From the NCBI RefSeq assembly GCF_018687635.1, contig NZ_CP061300.1, positions 1,323,424 to 1,387,423 on the forward strand: DNA of 64,000 nucleotides. Reading direction: 5' to 3'. A program made the translations under genes and the position numbers. This DNA is from Polynucleobacter sp. MWH-Braz-FAM2G (GTDB lineage: Bacteria > Pseudomonadota > Gammaproteobacteria > Burkholderiales > Burkholderiaceae). Under the pieces are notes generated by a model, which did no database searches, was not told where the DNA came from, and saw nothing but the letters and a program-made list of their open reading frames with translations. Below, piece by piece: positions 56,524-64,000 of the stretch (position 1 is its first letter; the number at the start of each line of letters is the position of its first letter).

Positions 56524-57309
56524 ATGGGCTTTCTTACTGGCAAAAAAATTCTTATTACCGGCCTTCTCTCAAACCGCTCAATTGCCTATGGCATTGCCAA
56601 GGCTTGTCACCGCGAAGGGGCTGAACTAGCCTTTACTTACGTAGGCGAGCGCTTTAAAGATCGTATTGTGGATTTTGCAAAAGAATTCAATAGCGAGCTT
56701 ATTTTTGACTGTGATGTCGGTAGTGACGAGCAAATCAGCGCACTTTTTAAGGATTTAGCTAAATCTTGGCCTCAATTTGATGGTTTTGTGCATGCCATTG
56801 GCTTTGCCCCACGCGAAGCAATTGCTGGAGATTTTTTAGAAGGTCTATCTCGTGAAGGCTTCAAGATCGCGCATGACATCTCGGCATACAGTTTCCCAGC
56901 AATGGCTAAGGAAGCTTTGCCAATGTTGCGCGATAAGTCTTCATTGTTAACGCTAACCTATTTGGGGTCAATGAAGAATGTGCCGAACTACAACACGATG
57001 GGTTTGGCTAAGGCATCTCTTGAAGCATCGGTACGTTATCTTGCTGGCTCAGTAGGTCCTAAAGGCATTCGTGCGAACGGTATTTCTGCGGGCCCCATTA
57101 AAACTCTAGCCGCATCAGGCATTAAAGGCTTTAGCAAGATTTTGGAGGCGGTTGAGCAAACTGCACCTCTCCGTCGTAACGTCACAATTGATGATGTCGG
57201 TAATACCGCCGCATTCTTACTGTCCGACCTAGCTAATGGCATTACTGCTGAAATTATCTATGTGGATAACGGCTTTAGCCAAGTGATTGGCGGAATGGAA
57301 GAAGCTTGA
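56524..57309 (+). CDS. fabI: Enoyl-ACP reductase FabI
   Basis: NADH-dependent reductase of 261 residues for the last step of fatty acid elongation; target of triclosan-type inhibitors. The catalytic pair is Y156 and K163 in YNTMGLAK, numbering the same as in E. coli FabI. The N-terminal [21 protein letters not shown] is the cofactor site, and Y146 (LTYLGS) is present. A clear AAAGGA ribosome site precedes the ATG. Its stop is overlapped by the chrA start (TTGA). Confidence 0.96.
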   Translation: MGFLTGKKILITGLLSNRSIAYGIAKACHREGAELAFTYVGERFKDRIVDFAKEFNSELIFDCDVGSDEQISALFKDLAKSWPQFDGFVHAIGFAPREAIAGDFLEGLSREGFKIAHDISAYSFPAMAKEALPMLRDKSSLLTLTYLGSMKNVPNYNTMGLAKASLEASVRYLAGSVGPKGIRANGISAGPIKTLAASGIKGFSKILEAVEQTAPLRRNVTIDDVGNTAAFLLSDLANGITAEIIYVDNGFSQVIGGMEEA

Positions 57310-58634
57310 AAGTCTCATTAGCCGAAGCCCTGAAGTTTTGGGCCAAGCTAGGCTTCATTAGTTTCGGAGGGCCTGCGGGACAGATTGCTGTTCTTCATCA
57401 AGAATTAGTAGAAAAGCGTCGCTGGATTTCTGAGCGGCGCTTTTTACATGCACTCAACTACTGCATGCTCTTACCAGGACCAGAGGCCCAGCAGCTTGTT
57501 ACTTATATTGGTTGGCTCATGCATCGTAGCTGGGGAGGCATTCTAGCCGGCACTCTTTTTATTTTGCCATCCTTGGTTATTTTGATTGGTTTGTCGTGGG
57601 TTTATCTCACTTATGGACAAGTTCCCTGGATAGCGGCTATCTTTTTTGGTATCAAGCCTGCGGTGACTGCGATCGTTTTGCATGCTGCCGTTCGAATTGG
57701 TAAACGTACCATTCATAATCAAGCTCTGCAATGGATTGCACTCGGATCATTTCTAGCAATCTTCATTCTGAATTTAGCTTTTCCATTCATCGTTGCCATT
57801 GCCGCTGTGATTGGTTACTGGGGCGGTAAGCGTTATCCAGAAAATTTTCAACAAGGCAGTGGGCATGGATCTAAAGAAGTAAAAGAATATGGCGAAGCCA
57901 TCATTGATGATCACACCCCCACTCCTGAACATGCAAAATTTACTTACCAAAAAACCATTCGCCATAGCGTCGTTGCCCTCTTTTGTTGGCTATTGCCAAT
58001 AGGTGGATTAATCACCATTTTTGGTTGGAAGACTTTGTACCCACAGTTGGCATGGTTCTTTACTAAGGCTGCGCTGTTAACCTTTGGTGGTGCTTATGCA
58101 GTGCTTCCATACGTATATCAGGGCGCCGTCGAACAGTTTCATTGGCTGAGCGCAAACCAAATGATTGATGGCTTAGCTCTGGGAGAAACCACCCCAGGAC
58201 CGCTCATCATGGTGGTGGCTTTTGTTGGATACCTTGCAGGGCATATTCAACATTTAATCGGTAATAGCAACCCATTTTGGTTTGGCGTGATTGGCGCCTG
58301 CGTTGCCACTTGGTTTACCTTTTTACCCTCCTTCTTTTTTATCTTAGTTGGCGGTCCACTCATTGAGTCAACCCATGGCAAACTGGGTTTTACCGCCCCA
58401 CTCACCGCTATTACTGCAGCTGTGGTGGGTGTTATTGCCAATCTAGGCTTATTTTTTGCCTATCACGTATTTTTGCCACAGGGTTTTAGTGGATCAATCT
58501 CATGGATATCCATTCTGATCTGTGCCTTAGCTGGATTGGCTTTATTCAAGTATCAAAAAAATGTTCTTTCTGTAATCGGCGGTTCTGCCCTGGCTGGACT
58601 ACTTTTTTATTGCGCCTCTGTTTTGATGAGATGA
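57306..58634 (+). CDS. chrA: Chromate transporter ChrA, long (double-domain) type
   Basis: 442 residues with about 11 hydrophobic segments and both homologous CHR halves: [20 protein letters not shown] with [10 protein letters not shown] in the first, and [17 protein letters not shown] with [14 protein letters not shown] in the second. The protein exports chromate as a sulfate analogue. The TTG start overlaps the fabI stop, so expression is tied to fabI unless a separate promoter exists. Confidence 0.92.
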   Translation: MKVSLAEALKFWAKLGFISFGGPAGQIAVLHQELVEKRRWISERRFLHALNYCMLLPGPEAQQLVTYIGWLMHRSWGGILAGTLFILPSLVILIGLSWVYLTYGQVPWIAAIFFGIKPAVTAIVLHAAVRIGKRTIHNQALQWIALGSFLAIFILNLAFPFIVAIAAVIGYWGGKRYPENFQQGSGHGSKEVKEYGEAIIDDHTPTPEHAKFTYQKTIRHSVVALFCWLLPIGGLITIFGWKTLYPQLAWFFTKAALLTFGGAYAVLPYVYQGAVEQFHWLSANQMIDGLALGETTPGPLIMVVAFVGYLAGHIQHLIGNSNPFWFGVIGACVATWFTFLPSFFFILVGGPLIESTHGKLGFTAPLTAITAAVVGVIANLGLFFAYHVFLPQGFSGSISWISILICALAGLALFKYQKNVLSVIGGSALAGLLFYCASVLMR

Positions 58635-58656
58635 GTTTTCTAGCAAGATTGGCATA

Positions 58657-59541
58657 ATGGAATATATGCGAATCGAACCTCAAACTATTACCCACCTTCA
58701 AGAATGGCTTGGTAAAACCGAGTCACTGCAAGATACTGTGACAGCAGCTCCTGTGCGAGCACTATCAGCAACTTTAGATCGAGATGATCCAGCGCCGTGC
58801 AAAGGGACTTACTTGCCTGAACTATGGCATTGGTTGTACTTTTTGCCACATGCTCGTCAATCTGAAATTGGCCCCGATGGTCACCCTAAACGTGGCGGAT
58901 TTCTTCCACCTGTTCTATTGCCTCGTCGCATGTGGGCAGGTAGCAGAATTGAATGGTTAAAACCCCTTGCCGTGGGGGATGAAATTGAGCGCGTTTCCAA
59001 GATTGAATCCGTTACTCATAAAGCAGGCCGTACCGGGGATTTGATCTTCGTTTTAGTAAACCATCAGATCTCTAATCAAAACGGTCTTGCCATCATTGAA
59101 GAGCATGACATTGTGTATCGAGATGCCCCAGGACCAGACGATAAACCTGTTGCCCCCACTCCTGCGCCTACTGATGCTAAATGGAGTAAAACGATCACGC
59201 CAGATGATGTACTGCTATTTCGTTATTCAGCTCTCACCTTCAATGGACACCGCATTCACTACGATCGTAAATATGTGACTGAAGTCGAAGGCTATCCAGG
59301 ATTAATTGTCCATGGACCATTAATTGCTACCTTATTAGTTGATCTTGTGCGTCAGAGCATTCCAGGATGCAAGCTCAAGAGTTTTGAGTTCCGCGCTATT
59401 CGCCCCACCTTTGATATCAACATCTTCAAGGTCAATGCTAAACCCGACCTTGAGAAAGATCCCAGTGGGAAAACTATTTCAATCTGGGCGCAAGACCATG
59501 AAGGTTGGCTCACTATGCAGGCCACTGCCGTATTAGCGTAA
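58657..59541 (+). CDS. MaoC-like/FAS1-type hydratase (mesaconyl-C4-CoA hydratase-like)
   Basis: 294 residues with an N-terminal FAS1-like dehydratase half and a C-terminal hot-dog half. Visible: LPELWHWLYFLPHARQSEIGPDGHPKRGGFLPP, LPRRMWAGSRIEWL and LTFNGHRIHYDRKYVTEVEGYPGLIVHGPL, a pattern seen in Htd2-type and mesaconyl-CoA hydratases. The enzyme would add or remove water at an enoyl-CoA. The ATG at 58657 or at 58666 could start it. The lyase gene two genes downstream makes citramalyl-CoA hydrolysis a logical next step. Confidence 0.82.
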   Translation: MEYMRIEPQTITHLQEWLGKTESLQDTVTAAPVRALSATLDRDDPAPCKGTYLPELWHWLYFLPHARQSEIGPDGHPKRGGFLPPVLLPRRMWAGSRIEWLKPLAVGDEIERVSKIESVTHKAGRTGDLIFVLVNHQISNQNGLAIIEEHDIVYRDAPGPDDKPVAPTPAPTDAKWSKTITPDDVLLFRYSALTFNGHRIHYDRKYVTEVEGYPGLIVHGPLIATLLVDLVRQSIPGCKLKSFEFRAIRPTFDINIFKVNAKPDLEKDPSGKTISIWAQDHEGWLTMQATAVLA

Positions 59542-59552
59542 AAATCATCCTC

Positions 59553-60929
59553 GTGCCTACAGAACACCTCTCCTGCGAACTAGCTAGCTTTGCAGCCAAG
59601 CTCAAAATCCAAGATATCCCCAATGATGTCTTGAACCGAGCTGAAGATTTGTTGGTGGATTGGTTTGGCTCAGCAATTGCTGGCAAGGGATCTCGACCTG
59701 TAGAGTTAATTACACAGTTTGCGTTAAACATGGGAGGCTTTGATTCTGAACACACAGGACCATCTGAGATTCTGGTTTCCCGCAAAACATCTAGCCCTTT
59801 TTTAGCCGCGATGGCAAACGCTGCGGCATCTCATGTTGCTGAACAAGATGATGTTCATAATGGTTCAGTCTTTCATCCAGCAACGGTTGTCTTTCCTCCT
59901 GCACTAGCCTGCGCTCAAGCAATTGGCGCTTCTGGAGAAGATTTATTACTTGCTGCAATTGCAGGTTATGAAGTAGGCATCCGCGTTGGTGAATTTTTAG
60001 GCCGCTCTCACTACAAGGTATTTCACACCACCGGCACTGCTGGAACATTGGCAGCCGCTGCTACAGTTGGCCACTTGCTAAAGTTAAACCCTGAGCAAAT
60101 GCTCCATGCCTTTGGGTCGGCTGGTACTCAATCGGCAGGTCTCTGGGAATTTCTTCGTGATGCCGCTGACTCCAAGCAACTTCATACTGCCCATGCTGCA
60201 TCGACCGGTTTAATGTCTGCCTATCTTGCCAAGACTGGTTTTACTGGCGCACAGCACATCCTGGAGGGAAAACAAGGACTAGCAGCTGGCATGACCAGCG
60301 ATAGTAATCCAAGCAAGCTGGTTGATGGCTTAGGAACTCGCTGGACTCTGACAGAGACAAGCTTTAAATATTACGCATCATGTCGCCATACCCACCCCGC
60401 AGCCGATGCTTTATTACAAGTTATATTGGCAAATAAACTTGCACCGAGCGATATTGCAAAAGTAGAAACTTTGGTTCATCAAGGCGCAATTGATGTCTTG
60501 GGGCCAGTGACAGATCCAGCTACGGTGCATCAGTCTAAATTCTCGATGGGCACGGTATTGGCTCTAGTCGCGTATCACCAATTTGCAGGTTTACAAGAGT
60601 TCGATGCACATTTTCATGATGACGAGATTTGCAACTTCCGTGATCGCGTCACTATGACCTTAGATCCTGAGGTCGATAGCGCCTACCCACAGCGCTGGAT
60701 TGGAAAAGTTCGAGTGCATTTGAATAATGGGCAAGTGCTGAATGGTCGAGTGGATGAACCCAAAGGGGATCCCGGCAACACTCTTACACGCGCAGAAATT
60801 ACCGATAAAGCAATGCGTCTTGCAGCCTATAGCAAAGGCGCCACCCCAGAAGAAATGAGTAAAGCTATTGAACTGTTGTGGAATATCCGCAAACAAGCCA
60901 AGATAAGCTTCTTACTACCACCCCAATAA
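59553..60929 (+). CDS. MmgE/PrpD family protein
   Basis: 458 residues from GTG 59553. The frame extends back into the hydratase gene (codon 59505), but the GTG 11 bases after the hydratase stop fits the family length. Features: DWFGSAIAGKG, ASHVAEQDDVHNGSVFHPATVVFP, HTTGTAGTLAAAATVGHLLKLN and SCRHTHPAADALLQ. Family members are methylcitrate dehydratases, cis-aconitate decarboxylases or isomerases. With a mesaconyl/citramalyl-type hydratase and lyase around it, a C5-dicarboxylate step is likely, but the reaction is not fixed. Confidence 0.88.
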   Translation: MPTEHLSCELASFAAKLKIQDIPNDVLNRAEDLLVDWFGSAIAGKGSRPVELITQFALNMGGFDSEHTGPSEILVSRKTSSPFLAAMANAAASHVAEQDDVHNGSVFHPATVVFPPALACAQAIGASGEDLLLAAIAGYEVGIRVGEFLGRSHYKVFHTTGTAGTLAAAATVGHLLKLNPEQMLHAFGSAGTQSAGLWEFLRDAADSKQLHTAHAASTGLMSAYLAKTGFTGAQHILEGKQGLAAGMTSDSNPSKLVDGLGTRWTLTETSFKYYASCRHTHPAADALLQVILANKLAPSDIAKVETLVHQGAIDVLGPVTDPATVHQSKFSMGTVLALVAYHQFAGLQEFDAHFHDDEICNFRDRVTMTLDPEVDSAYPQRWIGKVRVHLNNGQVLNGRVDEPKGDPGNTLTRAEITDKAMRLAAYSKGATPEEMSKAIELLWNIRKQAKISFLLPPQ

Positions 60930-60943
60930 TTGATCCACCAAAC

Positions 60944-61789
60944 ATGAACCCACTCGATACTCCACTTGGCTTTTGTACTAATTTTTTATTTGTACCAGGC
61001 ACTCGACCAGAGCGCTTTCTAAAAGCTTTGGATAGCGGAGCTGGCGGCGTTGTCTTAGATTTAGAGGATGCTGTAGCAGAAGATGATAAAGATCTCGCAC
61101 GAAATGCCATACGCACTGCGTGGCCTACTTTCAGTTCGGAGCAAAAGAAGCGTTTAGTCATCAGAACTAACTCGCCTGGAAGCAAATTTTATGCGGCTGA
61201 TTTGATTCTGGCGCAAGAACTTCAAGTCGCCTGCTTACTCATTCCAAAAAGTGAGTCCTTAGATCAAATCAATGGCGCCGCCATGATTCTTCCAGATACA
61301 GCAATCATTCCTATGATTGAAACTGCCGTTGGCCTAGATCGATTAAAAGAAATTGCGAACTCCAATCAGGTAGTTCGTCTTGCTTTAGGAAATCTTGATC
61401 TGCAAGCCGATCTAGGGATGCAGTGCGATCGCCAAGAAACAGAATTACAAACTGCGCGCTATCAAATTGTTTTAGCATCTCGACTTGCTCAGATTGCCCC
61501 TCCTGTAGATGGGGTTACACCATCTACAGATGATATTGAACGCATCACCGATGATGCTGAACGCGCAAAGCGTATGGGGTTTGGCGGCAAACTCTGTATT
61601 CATCCAAAACAAGTCAGCATTGTCATCAAAGCATTCACGCCAACCGAAGAAGAATTAGCTTGGGCCCAAAGAGTCATTGAGGCAGACAAAGCCTCCAAAG
61701 GCGGAGCCGTCAAATTGGATGGCCGCATGATCGATCGGCCCGTTGTTTTGTTAGCCAAAAGAACCCTTGCAATTACTGGTAAACACTAG
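60944..61789 (+). CDS. HpcH/HpaI-family CoA-ester lyase (CitE/citramalyl-CoA lyase-like)
   Basis: 281 residues from ATG 60944, 14 bases after the previous stop; the longer upstream frame lies inside the MmgE/PrpD gene. Motifs: FLFVPGTRPERFLKALDSGAGGVVLDLEDAV, IPMIETAVGL with the metal-binding glutamate, LALGNLDLQADLG with the aspartate, and GGKLCIHPKQV. It would split citramalyl-CoA, malyl-CoA or a related ester into acetyl-CoA or another CoA ester and a keto acid. Confidence 0.88.
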   Translation: MNPLDTPLGFCTNFLFVPGTRPERFLKALDSGAGGVVLDLEDAVAEDDKDLARNAIRTAWPTFSSEQKKRLVIRTNSPGSKFYAADLILAQELQVACLLIPKSESLDQINGAAMILPDTAIIPMIETAVGLDRLKEIANSNQVVRLALGNLDLQADLGMQCDRQETELQTARYQIVLASRLAQIAPPVDGVTPSTDDIERITDDAERAKRMGFGGKLCIHPKQVSIVIKAFTPTEEELAWAQRVIEADKASKGGAVKLDGRMIDRPVVLLAKRTLAITGKH

Positions 61790-61859
61790 GATTTTTAAAA
61801 GCAAAAAAGTTTTAAAACTGGCAAAATTGGTCGACTAAATACAATAATTAGGAGACCAA

Positions 61860-62849
61860 ATGAAAATGAAGAAATTCTTATTTTCTGGAATTGCCATGGC
61901 GCTTACAGCCAGTGCTTTTTTAAGCACTAACGCTATTGCCCAAAAAGACTGGCCCACTAAATCAATTACTTTAGTTGTTCCATTTGCTGCTGGTGGCCCA
62001 ACAGATTCAGTAGCTCGACTCATTGCAGTTCCAATGGGTCAATATCTTGGTCAAACCGTTGTTGTCGAAAACGTGAATGGCGCTGGCGGCACTATTGCCA
62101 GCACTAAAGTTGCCCGTGCCGCTCCAGATGGCTACACAATCTATTTGCATCACATGGGCATGGCCACAGCCAATGCTCTATATGACAAGCTCCCATATGA
62201 TCCTTTGACTAACTTTGATTACATAGGTCAAGTTGCCGACGTACCGATGGTGCTTTTGGGTAAAAAGGATTTACCTGCCAATAACTTTAAGGAGCTAGAA
62301 GCCTATATCAAGGCCAATGGCTCAAAAGTAACGATGGCGAATGCTGGTCCTGGAGCAGTCTCACAATTATGTGGACTGTTATTTCAGAGTCGAATGGGCG
62401 TAAAGCTAACTAATATCCCTTATAAAGGCACAGGCCCTGCGCTTACCGATCTGTTAGGCGGTCAAGTGGACCTCCTTTGTGATCAAACCACACAAACCAT
62501 TCCTTATATTAAAGATGGGCGTGTGAAAGCTTTTGGCACAACTACTTTAAAACGATTGCCTGCGATTCCAAATATTCCAACCCTTGATGAGCAAGGCTTA
62601 AAAGGGTTTGAAGTCAAAGTTTGGCATGGTATGTACACACCAAAAGGCGTTCCAAAACCTATCTTGGACAAATTAAATGCAGCATTAAAAACTGCACTAA
62701 ACACCCCTGATGTTAAAAAACGTCTAGAGGATGCCAATATCGATATTGTCACCCCAGATAAGATGACACCTAGTGGCTTGAAGTCACATCTCGAAACTGA
62801 AATCAACAAATGGGGGCCGATTATTCGAAAGTCTAATATTCCAGATTAA
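61860..62849 (+). CDS. Bug/TTT family periplasmic solute receptor
   Basis: 329 residues with a signal peptide (FLFSGIAMALTASAFLSTNAIAQ) and the family segments ITLVVPFAAGGPTDSVAR, VVVENVNGAGGTIAS, YKGTGPALTDLLGGQ and LLCDQTTQTIPY. An AGGAGA ribosome site precedes the ATG. It is close to the receptor at 34876 and probably supplies the substrate of the preceding CoA-ester genes. No membrane subunits are present. The gene ends at a strong terminator. Confidence 0.92.
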   Translation: MKMKKFLFSGIAMALTASAFLSTNAIAQKDWPTKSITLVVPFAAGGPTDSVARLIAVPMGQYLGQTVVVENVNGAGGTIASTKVARAAPDGYTIYLHHMGMATANALYDKLPYDPLTNFDYIGQVADVPMVLLGKKDLPANNFKELEAYIKANGSKVTMANAGPGAVSQLCGLLFQSRMGVKLTNIPYKGTGPALTDLLGGQVDLLCDQTTQTIPYIKDGRVKAFGTTTLKRLPAIPNIPTLDEQGLKGFEVKVWHGMYTPKGVPKPILDKLNAALKTALNTPDVKKRLEDANIDIVTPDKMTPSGLKSHLETEINKWGPIIRKSNIPD

Positions 62850-62869
62850 GAATGAATTTCTAACAAACA

Positions 62870-62894
62870 AAAGCCAGCATATTGCTGGCTTTTT
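62870..62894. terminator. Bidirectional intrinsic terminator
   Basis: AAAGCCAGCA, loop TAT, TGCTGGCTTT (62870-62892) with a T-run on the right and an A-rich left flank, between the Bug gene and the convergent membrane protein gene. Confidence 0.88.
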
Positions 62895-62921
62895 GCTTCT
62901 GCTCCACCATTCTGGAGTTAT

Positions 62922-63536
62922 TTATCCCGGTCTAAACAAATATCCAGAATGAGCTTTATTTTTACGTCTGCTAAAGAACATACCAATCAGGTCAAAGAAG
63001 ATCCAAACAACCAAAAGAGGGTCCAATAAATAATCCCAAAGATTAGTCGATTCATGCCAATGGCCCGACCAAGCAATGATGGCAATGGCAATAATCCAAA
63101 CACCCTTAGCCCAATTAGCCAGAGCACAGATCAAAGCAAAGGCAATAACAGATGCAAGGAAAATAATGGAACCATAGCCCCAGGCATACGGATCAATCAT
63201 TCCCACCCCCAGAGCAAATGGATAAAACCCAAGAGCAATAGTCACAATAGTCAACTTACAAACGATTGGAAGTGGCTTATCAACTGGTAATAAAGAGCTC
63301 CAGAGCAATAAAGTCAACACAATGCTTAAATCTCCAGTAACCCCACGAATATAAGCAACTAAAGGCAACTCCAAACCTAAAGGCCAAAACAATAGATTGC
63401 CAAGCAAGAGCACTAAAAATATTTTCAAAGGCGCTGGAAAAGTTTTTGGCGAAAACTTTTGCATGATCCAGACACTAACAATGGCGGAGGTAATCGATAA
63501 CTCAATCAAGGGAAAAGTTTGCATTAAATGATTCAT
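62922..63536 (-). CDS. Integral membrane protein of unknown function
   Basis: 204 residues with about six or seven hydrophobic segments (for example IFLVLLLGNLLFWPLGLELPLVAYI and WIIAIAIIAW) and a basic, positively charged C-terminus (FFSRRKNKAHSGYLFRPG). I recognise no family. The ATGA overlap with the sialidase-like gene upstream shows they form an operon, so the membrane protein may serve that enzyme or an associated glycan pathway. Confidence 0.75.
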   Translation of the reverse strand: MNHLMQTFPLIELSITSAIVSVWIMQKFSPKTFPAPLKIFLVLLLGNLLFWPLGLELPLVAYIRGVTGDLSIVLTLLLWSSLLPVDKPLPIVCKLTIVTIALGFYPFALGVGMIDPYAWGYGSIIFLASVIAFALICALANWAKGVWIIAIAIIAWSGHWHESTNLWDYLLDPLLVVWIFFDLIGMFFSRRKNKAHSGYLFRPG

Positions 63537-64000
63537 TGTGCAGACTCCTTATTGGATGCTTCTTCTTCAATCAAAAGCGCATGACTATAGGCTTGCTTTA
63601 GCCAAGCATCCGAGAAGTAACGATGACGAATCCTCTTGCGGTCCCAGGTATATACCAAATGCACTCCTCCATCAGCAGAGAGCAAATAAGGGTATGAGAA
63701 TTCTTTACGTTGCGTCTCAGGCACAGACTCATCATCTTCCAGCAATTCAATAGTGCGCCATTGCCCAGTCTTTCCATCACTCATCATCAACGCTAATCGA
63801 TAACGCCCAGCTTCAATATTATTTAGGACCAAGACGCGTACACCGGTATTTAGTACGAGACCAGCAACCGCAGAGTTGGGATTAGCGATGGGTAAATCTG
63901 GTGCCTGCAGCCATGTTTGACCTGCATTTTGCGTAAGGCTGACAGGAATTTGTTTAGGCAATCGGGCACTACGTGTTTGCCGAAAATATGCAATCGCATC
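63533..64000 (-). CDS. Sialidase-like (BNR/Asp-box) protein, 5' end outside the window
   Basis: The frame stays open to the right edge of the window, giving at least 155 residues. An Asp-box-like element (SLTQNAGQTWL) and the repeated beta-strand pattern (LLSADGGVHLVYTWDRKRIRHRYFSD) point to a six-bladed sialidase/neuraminidase fold, as found in exo-alpha-sialidases and other glycan-binding proteins. The upstream part with the catalytic arginine triad is not visible, so activity is unknown. An in-frame TTG near 63961 is not needed as start. The gene overlaps the following membrane protein gene by ATGA. Confidence 0.65.
   Translation of the reverse strand, partial: DAIAYFRQTRSARLPKQIPVSLTQNAGQTWLQAPDLPIANPNSAVAGLVLNTGVRVLVLNNIEAGRYRLALMMSDGKTGQWRTIELLEDDESVPETQRKEFSYPYLLSADGGVHLVYTWDRKRIRHRYFSDAWLKQAYSHALLIEEEASNKESAQ

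Noticed and set aside
60878..60943. Longer N-terminus for the CoA-ester lyase inside the MmgE/PrpD gene
   Set aside because: The overlap of 50 bases and the extra residues do not resemble the family N-terminus; ATG 60944 fits better.

Overview
The window reads as chromosomal DNA of a betaproteobacterium of the order Burkholderiales. A freshwater Polynucleobacter-type genome is the best guess. Reasons: the core block scpB, rluB, rimP, nusA, infB, rbfA, truB, typA in this order; three periplasmic Bug/TTT-type solute receptors without their membrane subunits; base composition that looks moderate by eye; and short intergenic gaps with many ATGA-type gene overlaps. The taxonomic call is inference; no rRNA gene is present.

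Region 1 (1-7.0 kb, + strand): the end of an lrgA/lrgB pair, then a tight run of amide and amino-acid catabolic genes: an M20 deacylase, a class III omega-aminotransferase, an M20 carbamoylase/allantoate-amidohydrolase type enzyme, an M81 (MlrC-like) metallopeptidase and a LysE exporter. Region 2 (7.0-14.1 kb, - strand): an amidase gene followed by a complete dipeptide/oligopeptide ABC importer (dppABCDF type). Region 3 (14.2-18.6 kb, + strand): an NTF2/SnoaL-like protein, a DAO-type FAD oxidoreductase, a Bug receptor and a gamma-glutamyltranspeptidase-like enzyme. Regions 1-3 together look like a scavenging island for small peptides, amides and amines.

Region 4 (18.6-27.6 kb, all - strand): a MazEF/PemK-type toxin-antitoxin pair with a readable promoter and operator, a Pif1-like helicase, an SUMF1-domain protein, tRNA-His with a clear promoter and terminator, dusA, a DUF1501/DUF1800 pair, a two-gene unit (a bacterial archaeo-eukaryotic-release-factor-like protein plus an 87-residue protein) behind a candidate FNR/ANR box, an RluA-family pseudouridine synthase and a small hypothetical gene. 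Region 5 (27.8-34.8 kb, + strand): a three-gene operon of two transglutaminases and a circularly permuted ATP-grasp/alpha-E protein, a conserved but little characterised predicted peptide-ligase system, preceded by a GCAC-N7-GTGC palindrome.

Region 6 (34.9-49 kb, - strand): a Bug receptor, tex, typA and the rimP-nusA-infB-rbfA-truB translation operon, preceded by a structured leader with its own -10 box and an intrinsic terminator just ahead of rimP; then rluB and scpB with long charged tails. Region 7 (49.1-56.5 kb): a patatin-like lipoprotein, an NlpC/P60 protein whose catalytic cysteine position holds glycine, and a yejABEF-type peptide importer. Region 8 (56.5-62.9 kb, + strand): fabI, chrA, then a hydratase, an MmgE/PrpD protein, a CitE-like CoA-ester lyase and a Bug receptor, which suggests C5-dicarboxylate (citramalyl/mesaconyl-CoA type) catabolism. 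The window ends with a membrane protein and the 3' part of a sialidase-like gene on the - strand.

No gene-free stretch exceeds about 200 bases. I saw no CRISPR array, insertion sequence, prophage or rRNA gene. The strongest candidates for something undescribed are the rimP leader, the transglutaminase/ATP-grasp operon with its palindrome, and the cysteine-less NlpC/P60 protein.
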